The notes: generated by a model from the sequence alone, not told the origin. Counted from the stretch's first letter, positions 35,454-44,333 are shown. The stretch: 64,000 nt of DNA from Pigmentiphaga sp. H8 (GCF_003854895.1 NZ_CP033966.1:4278001-4342000), one strand, 5' to 3'. Program-made: numbers and translations.

Positions 35454-36282
35454 GCGCGTGCTGCTGGGCCTGCCAGCGGGCCAGGAGTTCCGCCGAAGGC
35501 GCCTCCTGGCCGTCGGCGGCGCTCAGCCACCGCTTCCACCAGGCGCGGTATTCGTACAGCGAGACCTCGCCCGTGATGTCGCTGCCGATCACGCGGCCCG
35601 ACAGCGCCCCGATCGCCCGGGCCACGTGTTCCTCGCGCAGGATGCCCTGGTCCCAGTTGGTACGGGCCACCTCGGGGTGGAACACATCCTTGTCGATCGA
35701 GACGTAGGTGGGCTCGGACGAGGCCGCCAGCACGGGCAGCACCGCCGCCATCAGCGCCTGCGGGCCGTCGAAGCTGCGCACCGCGCCGCCCAGGCCCAGC
35801 AGCCGGGCCCAGCCGGCATCCACGTTCATGCACCAGTAGCTGAGCTTGCCGCCCGCCAGCGGACGCAGATAGTTTTCCCAGCTGTGCGACCAGCCCACGT
35901 CGCCCGACGTGATGCCGATGACATGGACGTGCGACACGAAGGGCAGCGCGGCCACCTTGCGCACCCACGACCCGCAATGGATGCCGAACAGATAGCGCAT
36001 GTTGTCCGGATGGTTGTCGAATACCACCACGCGGAACGGCCCGCGCGCGCGCATGCGCTCGATCAGGGGCCAGCTCAGGTGATGGAAATCGCCGCTGCCC
36101 ATCAGCACCGTGCCATGATGCGCCGGCATGGTTCCGTCCAGCTCGCGCCGCAGCGCGCGGAACGTGGCCAGCGAGCAGCCGAAACGCACGGATTCCTGCC
36201 AGGATTGCAGCGGCAGCACCGTGGCGCCGTCCACCTTGCCGCAGGCATCGTCGAAATCGAGCACGAGCGGCGCGGCGTTCAT
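35407..36282 (-). CDS. arginase/agmatinase-fold enzyme
   Basis: 291 aa, no signal peptide. The binuclear-metal motifs of the arginase superfamily are kept: GSGDFHHLSW for GGDHS, VFDNHPDNM for DxHxD, and YVSIDKDVFHPE for SxDxD. The overall match to true arginases is weak, so the substrate (arginine, agmatine, another guanidino compound, or an acylated amine) is open. It ends 47 bases inside the 3' end of cphA on the other strand and its start overlaps the GNAT gene stop (ATGA). A role in using arginine freed from cyanophycin is plausible but unproven. Confidence 0.75.
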   Translation of the reverse strand: MNAAPLVLDFDDACGKVDGATVLPLQSWQESVRFGCSLATFRALRRELDGTMPAHHGTVLMGSGDFHHLSWPLIERMRARGPFRVVVFDNHPDNMRYLFGIHCGSWVRKVAALPFVSHVHVIGITSGDVGWSHSWENYLRPLAGGKLSYWCMNVDAGWARLLGLGGAVRSFDGPQALMAAVLPVLAASSEPTYVSIDKDVFHPEVARTNWDQGILREEHVARAIGALSGRVIGSDITGEVSLYEYRAWWKRWLSAADGQEAPSAELLARWQAQQHALNARLIARLAAASPH

Positions 36283-37394
36283 GGCTTGTCGCCCTCGCTC
36301 CATGTGCGGTCGCCCTCGAAGCGCCCCGCGAAGCGCTTGAGCACGGCCCGCAGCAAGGGATTGCGGATGTAGACCGCATGCCGGGTGAACGTGAACGACG
36401 CCCCCAGGTAGGACTTCACCTCGGGATCGGTCCAGCCGGCGATGTAGTGGCGCAGGCCTCGCTCCAGCGCGTATTCGAGGTTGACCATCCAACTGACGAA
36501 ATACAGGTTGTTGTCGCGCGCGTCGGGATACTGGAACCCGATGTACTTGTCGACCAGGTTGCCGTCGCACTCGAAACAGATGTTGTAGCCGATCATCCGG
36601 CCTTCGCGGCGGTACACGAAGATGATCCCGCCGCTGTCGCCGTCCTGCAGGACCCGCTGGAAGAAATCTTCGGTCAGCAGGTCGAAATGCATCTCGCTCT
36701 GGTCGTAGACGTTCCGGTACAGCGCGTAGAACTCGCGCAGCACCTCGGGCCGCGCGAATCGGGCATCGCCGGCCATGACCCGCTCGATGTCCAGCCCCGC
36801 GCGCGAGCGCAGCTTGCGGCGGATGTTCTTGCGCCGCGAATAGGACACCCTTTCGAGGTAGGCATCCAGGCTGGCGAAATCGATCGCCACGTAGGCCAGC
36901 GCCTGCCCTTCCACCAGCACGAAGCCCTCGGCCTGGCAGGCCTGGGCCACCGCCGCCGCGTAGCCGTTTTCCTCGGCGCTCAGCAGCGGCGAATCCTGCG
37001 GCAGGTCCTTGACGATCAGGAACGGCTGCTGGCCACCGTACTCGGCCTTCAACTGCGCGGCCAGGCGCGCGGGCTCCGTGCCCGCTGCCAGCAGCGCGTA
37101 TTCCGAGACGGTCGTACCGACGAACGCGGTGCGCGGCTGCAGCAGGCCCTTCCAGAAGCGAAAGCCCGGCAGGCGCCGAACCAGGCGCTTGGCGCCGTCG
37201 TCGGCGGTGGTCAGCAGGTCGAAACGGGCACGGAACATCGGACCGCCGCTGGCGGTCACCCATGCAGAAAAGCCTTGGGGCGGGCAAGCCAGGAAATGGC
37301 CCACCAGCCCCTCGGGTTCCAACCTGTTCAGGTACGGCCGCAGGAAGTCCGGGGTCGCCCCCGGACCGGCAACCTCAACCGCCGTTCTTTGCAC
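36279..37394 (-). CDS. FemAB/GNAT-like acyl- or aminoacyl-transferase
   Basis: 371 aa from a GTG that overlaps the aminotransferase stop by 20 bases; no better start was found. The central block LDAYLERVSYSRRKNIRRKLRS and the C-terminal GNAT-like part (GGIIFVYRREGRMIGYNICFE, DKYIGFQYPDARDNNLYFVSWMV, GLRHYIAGWTDPEVKSYLGA) match the FemAB-like 'peptidogalycan' group of the GNAT fold. Such proteins attach amino-acid or acyl groups. Middle gene of a tightly coupled three-gene operon with an aminotransferase and the arginase-fold enzyme. Substrate unknown. Confidence 0.72.
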   Translation of the reverse strand: MQRTAVEVAGPGATPDFLRPYLNRLEPEGLVGHFLACPPQGFSAWVTASGGPMFRARFDLLTTADDGAKRLVRRLPGFRFWKGLLQPRTAFVGTTVSEYALLAAGTEPARLAAQLKAEYGGQQPFLIVKDLPQDSPLLSAEENGYAAAVAQACQAEGFVLVEGQALAYVAIDFASLDAYLERVSYSRRKNIRRKLRSRAGLDIERVMAGDARFARPEVLREFYALYRNVYDQSEMHFDLLTEDFFQRVLQDGDSGGIIFVYRREGRMIGYNICFECDGNLVDKYIGFQYPDARDNNLYFVSWMVNLEYALERGLRHYIAGWTDPEVKSYLGASFTFTRHAVYIRNPLLRAVLKRFAGRFEGDRTWSEGDKP

Positions 37395-38751
37395 GAGTCA
37401 GCAACTGGTCGAGCAGTTCCAGTCCCTGGTCGATCTCTTCCGGCGTGATGTGCAGCGAAGGCGCGAACGTGATGACGTTCTTGTAGTAGCCGCCGACGTC
37501 CAGGACCAGGCCCATCTTCTTGCCCTTGTAGTCCAGGTCGCCGGACAGGCCGATGTCGACCATCCGGTCCAGCAGCGCCTTGTTGGGCGTGAAGCCGTCC
37601 TCGGTGCAGATTTCGGCGCGCAGGGCCAGGCCCAGGCCGTCGACGTCGCCGATCTCGCGGTGGCGCTTCTGCAGGTCCTTCAGGCCTTCCAGGAAGTGCT
37701 TGCCGCTGGCCATCACCATGGCTTCGTAGTCGACCTCGGCCAGCATCTTCATCGTTTCCAGGCCGATGGCGGTGCCGAGCGGATTGGACGCGAAGGTGGA
37801 GTGGGTCGATCCCGGCGGGAACACGGTGGGGTTGATCAGTTCTTCGCGCGCCCACAGGCCGGCCAGCGGATTCAGGCCGTTCGTGAGCGCCTTGCCGAAG
37901 ACCAGCACGTCGGGCTTGACGCCGAAGTGCTCGATGGCCCAGAGCTTGCCGGTACGATAGAAACCCATCTGGATTTCATCGACCACCAGCAGGATGCCGT
38001 ACTGGTCCAGCACCTTCTTCAGGCCCTTGAAGAAATCGGGCGGGGGCACGACGTAGCCGCCGGTACCCTGGATGGCCTCGACGTAGAACGCGGCGTATTC
38101 GGCCTGCCCCACCTTCGGATCCCAGACGCCGTTGTATTCGGTCTCGAACAGGCGGGCGAAACCGGCCACGCAATGTTCGCTGTATTCCTCGGGCGTCATG
38201 CCGCGCGGGCGGCGGAACGGATACGGGAACGGCACGAAGTGGGCACGCTCGCCGAAGTGGCCGTAGCGGCGGCGATAGCGGTAGCTGGAGGTGATGGCCG
38301 AGGCGCCCAGGGTCCGGCCGTGGTAGCCGCCCTCGAAAGCGAACATCAGGCTCTTGCCTTCCGTGGCGTTGCGCACCAGCTTGAGCGAATCCTCGACGGA
38401 TTGCGAGCCGCCCACGTTGAAGTGCACGCGGCCCTTGTAGCCGAACTTGCGCTCGGCGTCCTGCGCGATGACCTTGGACAGCTCGATCTTGGTCGGGTGC
38501 AGATACTGGCTGGCAACCTGGGGCAGCACGTCCAGCTGCTTCTTGAGCACGTTGTTCAGGCGCTGGTTGCCATAGCCGAAGTTCACGGCCGAATACCACA
38601 TCTGCAGGTCCAGGTACGGCGTGCCCTGGGCATCGTACATGTAGCTGCCTTCGCAGCGATCGAAGATCTTCGGCGGATTGACGTAATGGACGGTATCGCC
38701 GAACGAGCAGTATTGCGCTTCGTCGGCAAGCAGTTGGGATTCGGAGCTCAT
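37375..38751 (-). CDS. class III PLP aminotransferase
   Basis: 458 aa from the ATG at 38751; the longer frame upstream has no similarity. Blocks: YLDLQMWYSAVNFGYGN, VHFNVGGSQSVEDSLKLVR, AFEGGYHGRTLGASA, LLVVDEIQMGFYRTGKLWA and VLVFGKALTNGLNPLAGLW with the PLP lysine near residue 286. The class includes ornithine, acetylornithine, GABA and diaminobutyrate aminotransferases; this one is closest in pattern to omega-amino acid enzymes. Next to cphA and an arginase-fold enzyme, ornithine or another diamine is a fair guess. Confidence 0.85.
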   Translation of the reverse strand: MSSESQLLADEAQYCSFGDTVHYVNPPKIFDRCEGSYMYDAQGTPYLDLQMWYSAVNFGYGNQRLNNVLKKQLDVLPQVASQYLHPTKIELSKVIAQDAERKFGYKGRVHFNVGGSQSVEDSLKLVRNATEGKSLMFAFEGGYHGRTLGASAITSSYRYRRRYGHFGERAHFVPFPYPFRRPRGMTPEEYSEHCVAGFARLFETEYNGVWDPKVGQAEYAAFYVEAIQGTGGYVVPPPDFFKGLKKVLDQYGILLVVDEIQMGFYRTGKLWAIEHFGVKPDVLVFGKALTNGLNPLAGLWAREELINPTVFPPGSTHSTFASNPLGTAIGLETMKMLAEVDYEAMVMASGKHFLEGLKDLQKRHREIGDVDGLGLALRAEICTEDGFTPNKALLDRMVDIGLSGDLDYKGKKMGLVLDVGGYYKNVITFAPSLHITPEEIDQGLELLDQLLTRAKNGG

Positions 38752-39151
38752 TAAGGGAAACCTCGGGGAAATCAGTTGCGGCCGCGGGTCTTGTAGGCTG
38801 GGCGCCCACCGCTTATCGTTCTGGGAAAGCACACGGGAAGTCCCCGCCAACCTTCCCGACCCTCCGTCGTTGCGCAGTATCGCAGAAAAGCCGTGAACTG
38901 CCATCGTCAACGCGGCCGGTAGGCTGCGCCTGTTGCAAGAGGCGCATAGGGTAAACGGCCACGGTGGACATTTTCATTACCATTCGGTTAGGCATTCCCG
39001 CCGAAAAATTATAGCCTGCCCGGTATCCGGCCCCGCCCCGCTCGCGCCCGATGCCCAACAAACAGTAAGATCACGCCTGTCGCGATTTGCCCCTTCGTCG
39101 CCGGGGCCGCGTACCGCCTCCACGCCCCACAGTTCCTCTGCGCGCCTGGCC
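38752..39151. other. 400-base divergent spacer between aminotransferase and outer-membrane channel genes
   Basis: No convincing gene on either strand. It must contain both promoters. An AT-rich patch at about 38965-39015 (CATTTTCATTACC, AAAAATTATAG) is the likely promoter of the channel-permease operon; a 130-base leader follows. No strong inverted repeat or terminator was recognised. Confidence 0.4.
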
Positions 39152-40597
39152 ATGCCCTTTTTTTATTTTCCGCAGTCCCCCCCTTTTCGCCCCGGCCTCC
39201 GCTGGGCGCTGGTCCTGGCGGTCGCCGCCCTGGCCGGCTGCGCGAGCGTTCCGGCCCCGGACCTGCAGGCCGACGTCCCCGCGCAATGGAGCAACGCCGC
39301 GCCGGGCGCGCCCGCGCCCGCCGAATGGTGGAAGGCCTTCGCCGACCCGCAGCTCGACGGCTTGGTGGAGCAGGCGCTGGCCGGCAACCTGACCATCGCC
39401 GAGGCCCATGCCCGCCTGCAGGCCGCGCGCAAGCTGCATGACGCGGCCGACGCGCCCTACCTGCCCAACCTGGGCTTTCGCACGCGCGACGCCGTGGCGG
39501 CGGACGCCAGCAGTTCGTACTTCCAGGCCGGGTTCGACGCCACCTGGGAATTCGGACTGTTCGGCCGGAGCGAGGGCGCCGAGCGCCAGGCACGCGCCAG
39601 CGTGGATGCGGCGGCCGCCACCTTGCAGGGCGCGCGCGTCAGCGTCGCCGCCGAAGTCGTGCGCGCCTGGCGCGAACTGCGCAGCGCCCAGGCCCGGCAG
39701 CAGTTGCTGAAGGAAGCGGTCACTCTTCAGGAACGCCAGGTGCAATTGATCTCGCTGCGGGAACGTACACGCCTCGCATCGCGGGTGGACGTCGAGCGGA
39801 CGCAGGCCGCGCTGGAGCAGGCGCGCGCATCCCTGGCCGACCCCGGCCTGGCCGTCAGGCAGAGCGCGCTCAAGCTGGCCGTGCTGCTCGGCCGCCACGA
39901 GCCGGACCCTGCCTGGCTCCGCATGCCGGCCCCCGTGGCCAGCCCTCCCGCGCTGGCCGCGATCACCAGCACGCCCGCCGACATGCTGCGCACCCGCCCC
40001 GACATCCAGATGGCCCAGGCGCGCGTGCTGGACGCGGCGGGCGCCCTGGGCATCGCCAGGGCCGACCTCTATCCCCGCCTGGGCATAGGCGGTTCGCTGA
40101 CGGTTGCCAGCAACTTCGCCAACAACTTCAACCGGCGCAACACGCCCACCTATACCCAGACCATCTTCTCGCTCGGGCCGCTGATCGACATTCCCCTGTT
40201 CGACTGGGGCCAGCGGCAGGCCGCCGCGCATGCGCGCGGCGACGAACTCGATGCCGCCCTGCTGGCCTACCGGCAGGCGGTACTGGAAGGGTTGTCGGAA
40301 GCCGAGTCCGCGCTGATCGAACTCGACCAGTACCGGCAGCGCCGCGAAGCCGAGGAACGCGCGCTGCGGGCGATCGGCCGGGCCGCCGACCACGCCGACC
40401 GGTTGACGGCCTCGAAGCTGTCGAGCGAATTCGACAACGCCGATCTCGCCTCGCGCCGCATCCAGGCCCAACTCGCGCTGTCGGCCACCACGCTGGCGGA
40501 AGACCTCGCGTTCATCTCGCTGCACAAGGCCGTGGGCGGCGCCCCCGCCTGGCGCGGCGAAGAACCATCGTCCACCGCCGCGGCCTCCGCCCAATAA
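39152..40597 (+). CDS. outer-membrane efflux lipoprotein, NodT/TolC family
   Basis: 481 aa from the ATG at 39152; MPFFYFPQ then RWALVLAVAALAGC gives a lipobox with acylated Cys. Two OEP repeats are visible: residues about 60-270 (WWKAFADPQLDGLVEQALAGNLTIAEA) and 280-470 (RTRPDIQMAQARVLDAAGALGIARADLYPRLGIGGSL, LIDIPLFDWGQRQAAAHARGDELD). It forms the trimeric channel of a tripartite exporter. The permease follows after five bases, but the ATPase and adaptor are about 15 kb upstream (22200-23890). Confidence 0.93.
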   Translation: MPFFYFPQSPPFRPGLRWALVLAVAALAGCASVPAPDLQADVPAQWSNAAPGAPAPAEWWKAFADPQLDGLVEQALAGNLTIAEAHARLQAARKLHDAADAPYLPNLGFRTRDAVAADASSSYFQAGFDATWEFGLFGRSEGAERQARASVDAAAATLQGARVSVAAEVVRAWRELRSAQARQQLLKEAVTLQERQVQLISLRERTRLASRVDVERTQAALEQARASLADPGLAVRQSALKLAVLLGRHEPDPAWLRMPAPVASPPALAAITSTPADMLRTRPDIQMAQARVLDAAGALGIARADLYPRLGIGGSLTVASNFANNFNRRNTPTYTQTIFSLGPLIDIPLFDWGQRQAAAHARGDELDAALLAYRQAVLEGLSEAESALIELDQYRQRREAEERALRAIGRAADHADRLTASKLSSEFDNADLASRRIQAQLALSATTLAEDLAFISLHKAVGGAPAWRGEEPSSTAAASAQ

Positions 40598-40602
40598 CCG
40601 AC

Positions 40603-41727
40603 ATGCTCGCACGCAAGACTCTCATCCACGAATGGCCGCGTTTCCTGCCCGCGGTAGTGGCGGTGGCCTTCTCGGGCCTGCTGCTGCTGGCCCAGGCCAG
40701 CCTGGTGCTGGGCATCTTCGGCAACGCGGCGGTCTACATCACCGCGTCGGACGCCGACATCTGGATAGGCTCGCCCGGTACGCAAAGCATCGACCAGGGC
40801 CTGCCGCTGAACCCCGACATCGAGATGCCCCTGCGCATGGACCGCGGCATCGCGGCGGTGGAGCCCTTCTACCTGCGCTCGGCCGAATGGCGCAGCCCCG
40901 AGGTGCATGGCGGCATGAGCGTGGCCGTATCCGGCGTGGACGTCCGGCCGGGCGGCATGCTTTTTTCGCGGCTCCTGTCGCCCGACCTGCGCGAGCGCCT
41001 GGCCGAGATCGGCACCATCGTCGTGGACCGCGCCGACCTGCACAAGCTGGGTACGCGGCAAGGCGGACAGGCCACGCTGAACGGCCATCCCGTACGCGTC
41101 ATCGGCGTCATCAGCGGCCTGCGCGCCCTGGACGGCGCCAACGTGCTGGCCTCGTCCGATACCGCGCGGCTGATCAGCACGCCGGACGAAGGCGACCTGC
41201 CCACCTACTTCGTCGCCAAGGTGCGCGACCCGTCGGAAGCCGAAGCGGTGCGCGAGCGGATCGCGAACCAGCGCAGCTTCGGCGCCTACGAGGTCTGGAG
41301 CAGCAAGGAATTTTCCAAGAAGACGCAGTTGTACTGGCTGCTGCAAACGGGCGCCGGCGCCGGCGTACTGTTCCTGGCCGGCGTGGTGTTCCTGGCCGGC
41401 GCCGCCATCACCAGCCAGACCCTGATCGCCGCCATCGCCGGCTCCATGCGCGCCTATGCCACGCTCAAGGCCATGGGCGTCAGCGCCTCGTCGCTGCGCA
41501 CGGTGGTATTGAAGCAGGCGTTCGGCGTGGGCGTGACCGGCACCGCGCTGGCCGCCATCCTGTGTGTCGTCCTGCTCACGATCGCGCGCGGACAAAACGT
41601 GCCGGTGCGCATGACGCCCGTGGTGGCCGTGGTATGCGCCATCCTCGTCATGGCGATCGCGCTGATCTCGGGATTGTTCGCGGTCCGCCGGCTGCACCGC
41701 GAGGATCCGGCGTCGCTGCTGCGCTGA
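40603..41727 (+). CDS. ABC exporter permease, FtsX/MacB/DevC type
   Basis: 374 aa. One N-terminal helix (FLPAVVAVAFSGLLLLAQASLVLGIF), a periplasmic MacB-like domain (about 45-245), then three helices: GAGAGVLFLAGVVFLAGAAI, VLKQAFGVGVTGTALAAILCVVLL and VVAVVCAILVMAIALISGLFAV, ending RRLHREDPASLLR, the usual FtsX tail. The layout is that of DevC/MacB permeases. It has no ATPase of its own here; the matching ATPase and adaptor are at 22200-23890. Together with the preceding channel this completes one tripartite pump. Confidence 0.9.
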   Translation: MLARKTLIHEWPRFLPAVVAVAFSGLLLLAQASLVLGIFGNAAVYITASDADIWIGSPGTQSIDQGLPLNPDIEMPLRMDRGIAAVEPFYLRSAEWRSPEVHGGMSVAVSGVDVRPGGMLFSRLLSPDLRERLAEIGTIVVDRADLHKLGTRQGGQATLNGHPVRVIGVISGLRALDGANVLASSDTARLISTPDEGDLPTYFVAKVRDPSEAEAVRERIANQRSFGAYEVWSSKEFSKKTQLYWLLQTGAGAGVLFLAGVVFLAGAAITSQTLIAAIAGSMRAYATLKAMGVSASSLRTVVLKQAFGVGVTGTALAAILCVVLLTIARGQNVPVRMTPVVAVVCAILVMAIALISGLFAVRRLHREDPASLLR

Positions 41728-41746
41728 TCGCGCGGCGTGGGCCGCG

Positions 41747-42607
41747 TCAGTCGCGCAGCGGCCGCGCGTCCCGCTGCCAGTCGGGGCGGGTCGAGAACAT
41801 TGGCAGCAGGCGATCGGGATCGACGCCCATGGGGGCCAGGGCCGGTTGCAGCGCGCGGGCACGCGCCGCCACGACGTCCTGGCCGGGCAGCGCGCCGGCC
41901 GACGCCAGTACGACCCGATTGGCGCTGCGCAGGTTGTAGAACGGCCCGAACACCTCGGCATACGTCGCCGATTCATTCGCGTACGAATCGCTGGACGCGA
42001 ACGTGTTCGCCGCCAGCACGCCGTCGGGCCGCAGGATGGATCGCACCTCGCGGATGAATTCCACCGTCGACAGATGCCTGGGGATGTAGGTCTCGTCGAA
42101 GGCATCGAGCATGACGATGTCGTAGCGGTCGCCGCGCCGGGCCGCCGCCTGCACGAAAGCACGCCCATCGGCCACTTCCACCCGCATGGACGGCCCGGTC
42201 CGGAAGCCGAAGAAACGCTCGGCCACGCGGGCCACGGCGGGATCGATCTCGACCACGTCGATGCGGGCCCGCGGCACGACCTTGGCCAGCGCCATGGGCA
42301 GGCTGCCGCCGCCCAGGCCGATCACCAGGATGCGGCGCGGATCCGGATGCAGGTACAGCGAAGCCATCATCATCCGGGTGTAGTCGAACAGCAGTTCCTC
42401 GGGCCGCGCCGGCAACTGGCAGGTCTGGCGCCCGGGCGCCTGCACGCTGCCGAATTTCATGCAGCGCTCGCCCCGAGACTCGTAGACGACGATGTCCTCG
42501 AAGGCCGATTTTTCCGTGTGGAGGATGGTCTGGGCCGACAGCGGCGTCGCCGCCGCCAGCGCCAGGACCGCCACGCGCGCCGCGAGGCGCGTATGCCGCA
42601 TGGACAT
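41747..42607 (-). CDS. exported spermidine-synthase-fold (PABS) protein
   Basis: 286 aa from the ATG at 42607 (GGAG upstream). MSMRHTRLAARVAVLALAAATPLSAQ is a signal peptide. The methyltransferase-like fold of polyamine synthases is intact: RILVIGLGGGSLPMAL, DVVEIDPAVARVAERFFG, VADGRAFV and YDIVMLDAFDETYIPRHL. Being exported, it is unlikely to make spermidine in the cytoplasm from decarboxylated AdoMet. Lone gene; it lies downstream of the RcnB-like gene on the same strand. Function unknown. Confidence 0.8.
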   Translation of the reverse strand: MSMRHTRLAARVAVLALAAATPLSAQTILHTEKSAFEDIVVYESRGERCMKFGSVQAPGRQTCQLPARPEELLFDYTRMMMASLYLHPDPRRILVIGLGGGSLPMALAKVVPRARIDVVEIDPAVARVAERFFGFRTGPSMRVEVADGRAFVQAAARRGDRYDIVMLDAFDETYIPRHLSTVEFIREVRSILRPDGVLAANTFASSDSYANESATYAEVFGPFYNLRSANRVVLASAGALPGQDVVAARARALQPALAPMGVDPDRLLPMFSTRPDWQRDARPLRD

Positions 42608-42643
42608 GGAATCCCGCTCCAATGTCCTTGCGGACAGGGGTGG

Positions 42644-43072
42644 TCAGTTGTTGAGGATGATGCTGGCGATCACGCCGGACGCGATCGCGACCAGCAGGTA
42701 CTCGGACCCCATGCGCACCCACTGGTAGCCGGGCTGCGGCCTGTAGAGCCGATGGGAGTGCCAGTCGTTCACGACATAATAACCGCCGCGATGGTAGTTG
42801 GGCAGGCGGTCGCCGCGCGCCCAGCGGTGCGGCGGAGGCGGCGCCCAGCCGCGATGGACGACGCGCGGCGCATCGCGGTAACCGTCGCGATAGCCATGGC
42901 GGTAGTCGCGGTCGCGGCGGCGATCGTCCCAGCGGCGATGATCGCCCCGGTCGTGCTTGTCGTAATGGCCGTGGCCATGGCCGCGGTCCCAACGGTCGCC
43001 CTTGGCCTGGGCCGCAGCGCCCAGGGCGAGGCCGGCACAGGCCATCGCTATCACCAGCGTCTTCTTGATCAT
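42644..43072 (-). CDS. RcnB-family small periplasmic protein
   Basis: 142 aa from the ATG at 43072 with AAGGAA upstream. MIKKTLVIAMACAGLALGAAAQA is the signal peptide. The mature part has a His/Arg/Asp-rich stretch (DRGHGHGHYDKHDRGDHRRW) and then the RcnB domain: RGDRLPNYHRGGYYVVNDW, LYRPQPGYQWVRMGSEYLLVAIASGVIASI. In E. coli RcnB helps nickel and cobalt balance, but most RcnB-like proteins are uncharacterised; the His-rich part suggests metal binding. Confidence 0.85.
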   Translation of the reverse strand: MIKKTLVIAMACAGLALGAAAQAKGDRWDRGHGHGHYDKHDRGDHRRWDDRRRDRDYRHGYRDGYRDAPRVVHRGWAPPPPHRWARGDRLPNYHRGGYYVVNDWHSHRLYRPQPGYQWVRMGSEYLLVAIASGVIASIILNN

Positions 43073-43184
43073 GATGTCGTTTCCTTCTAACCCGCCGCCT
43101 CCTGTGCCACCCCGCACGGGGTGGGCGAGCACACTTGGCTTTCGGCAAGCTGACTGTACACCGCGGCAATATTGATACATTGCT

Positions 43185-43206
43185 ACATACGTAATCAAAC
43201 GTATGT
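43185..43206. promoter_or_regulatory. inverted repeat upstream of the RcnB-like gene
   Basis: ACATACG-N8-CGTATGT, a perfect 7-bp dyad in an AT-rich patch 113 bases before the RcnB-like start. On the minus strand the centre contains TTGATT, a possible -35. This geometry suits a dimeric repressor or activator; the regulator is unknown. Confidence 0.45.
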
Positions 43207-43304
43207 CCGCGCCGACTGGCGGCCGGAATCCCCTGGCGCGGCGCGGGTGGGGCGATGTTGCAATCAGCCGGGCGAACCGTTCCTGCGGCGCGACACCGCG
43301 GCGC

Positions 43305-44333
43305 TCAAGCCGTCGGGCCGCCCTCCTGCGCGAGCAACTGCTTCAGGACCCGGCGGATACGGATCGAGCCCGTGTCGGTGGCCAGCAGCACCGGCTGGGC
43401 GTCGAACAGGTCGACGGCTCCCAGCAGCCGCTGCTGCGCCTCGATGACGGGCTTGTCCTCTTCGACGAACACGCGCGTCATCAGCGCATGCCGCAGCCGG
43501 GTCATGTCCTCGTCGTCCTGCCGGTATTCGCGCGTCAGCCAATACCAGTAGTGGGACGACGTGCGCGTTTCGGGCGTGACGATGTGGGCATTGAAGGTCC
43601 GCAGCCCCTGCTCCGGCGGCGCGCCCATGGGCGTGACGCTGATGTCCAGCTTGAGCAGTCCGGCGGGACACCAGGTCACGCGATTGACGAAGTCCACCGG
43701 CACGCCGGGTTGCGGCAGGAAACGGTCGTAGACCGGCGGGGCCGGCTGGCCCTGGCTGCGCAGCTCGATGACCACCTCGGTGCCCTGCTCGGACACGACG
43801 GGACGATTTTCGACGAAGGCCCCGCCGCCCAGCGTGGTCGCGTGCAGGTACTCGACATGGCTGAGATCGGCGACGTTGTCGACGATCAATTGGTAATGGC
43901 AGGCGGACGGCATGGCGCCGCGCGACTGCGCGGTGGCGGGCACGCGCGCCATGTGGCTCAGATCGGGCACCCGGGCGGGGTCGGCGGCGTCCGGCGTCCC
44001 CATCCAGATCCACAGCACGCCGTCGCGCTCGGCCATCGGAAAGGCCGGCACGCTGGCCTTGGCCGGAATGGCGCCGTGCGGGTTTTCCACGCAGCGCCCG
44101 TGGGCATCGAAACGCAGACCGTGATAGATGCAGCGCAGCGTGTCGCCCGCCAGCGTGCCGCGGCTGAGCGGCGCCACGCGGTGCGGGCAGCGGTCCAGCA
44201 GGGCGACGGGCGCACCGTCCTGCTGGCGGAACAGCACCACCGGCTGCTCCAGGAAGGTGCGCGGCAGCAGCGTCCCGGCGGCAAGCTCCTCGCTCCAGCC
44301 CGCCATGTACCAGCAATTCCTCAGGAACTCCAT
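43305..44333 (-). CDS. Rieske non-haem iron oxygenase without its own reductase
   Basis: 342 aa, cytoplasmic. Starts MEFLRNCWYMAGWSEELAAG; Rieske motif CPHRVAPLSRG then CIYHGLRF; catalytic iron motif DLSHVEYLH near residue 160. Same VanA/PobA-like family as the gene at 15970-17073 but clearly diverged. It follows a LivK-type receptor gene by seven bases, with a divergent LysR beyond. No ferredoxin reductase is adjacent, so electrons may come from the VanB-like reductase at 17108-18085 or elsewhere. Substrate probably an aromatic acid. Confidence 0.88.
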   Translation of the reverse strand: MEFLRNCWYMAGWSEELAAGTLLPRTFLEQPVVLFRQQDGAPVALLDRCPHRVAPLSRGTLAGDTLRCIYHGLRFDAHGRCVENPHGAIPAKASVPAFPMAERDGVLWIWMGTPDAADPARVPDLSHMARVPATAQSRGAMPSACHYQLIVDNVADLSHVEYLHATTLGGGAFVENRPVVSEQGTEVVIELRSQGQPAPPVYDRFLPQPGVPVDFVNRVTWCPAGLLKLDISVTPMGAPPEQGLRTFNAHIVTPETRTSSHYWYWLTREYRQDDEDMTRLRHALMTRVFVEEDKPVIEAQQRLLGAVDLFDAQPVLLATDTGSIRIRRVLKQLLAQEGGPTA

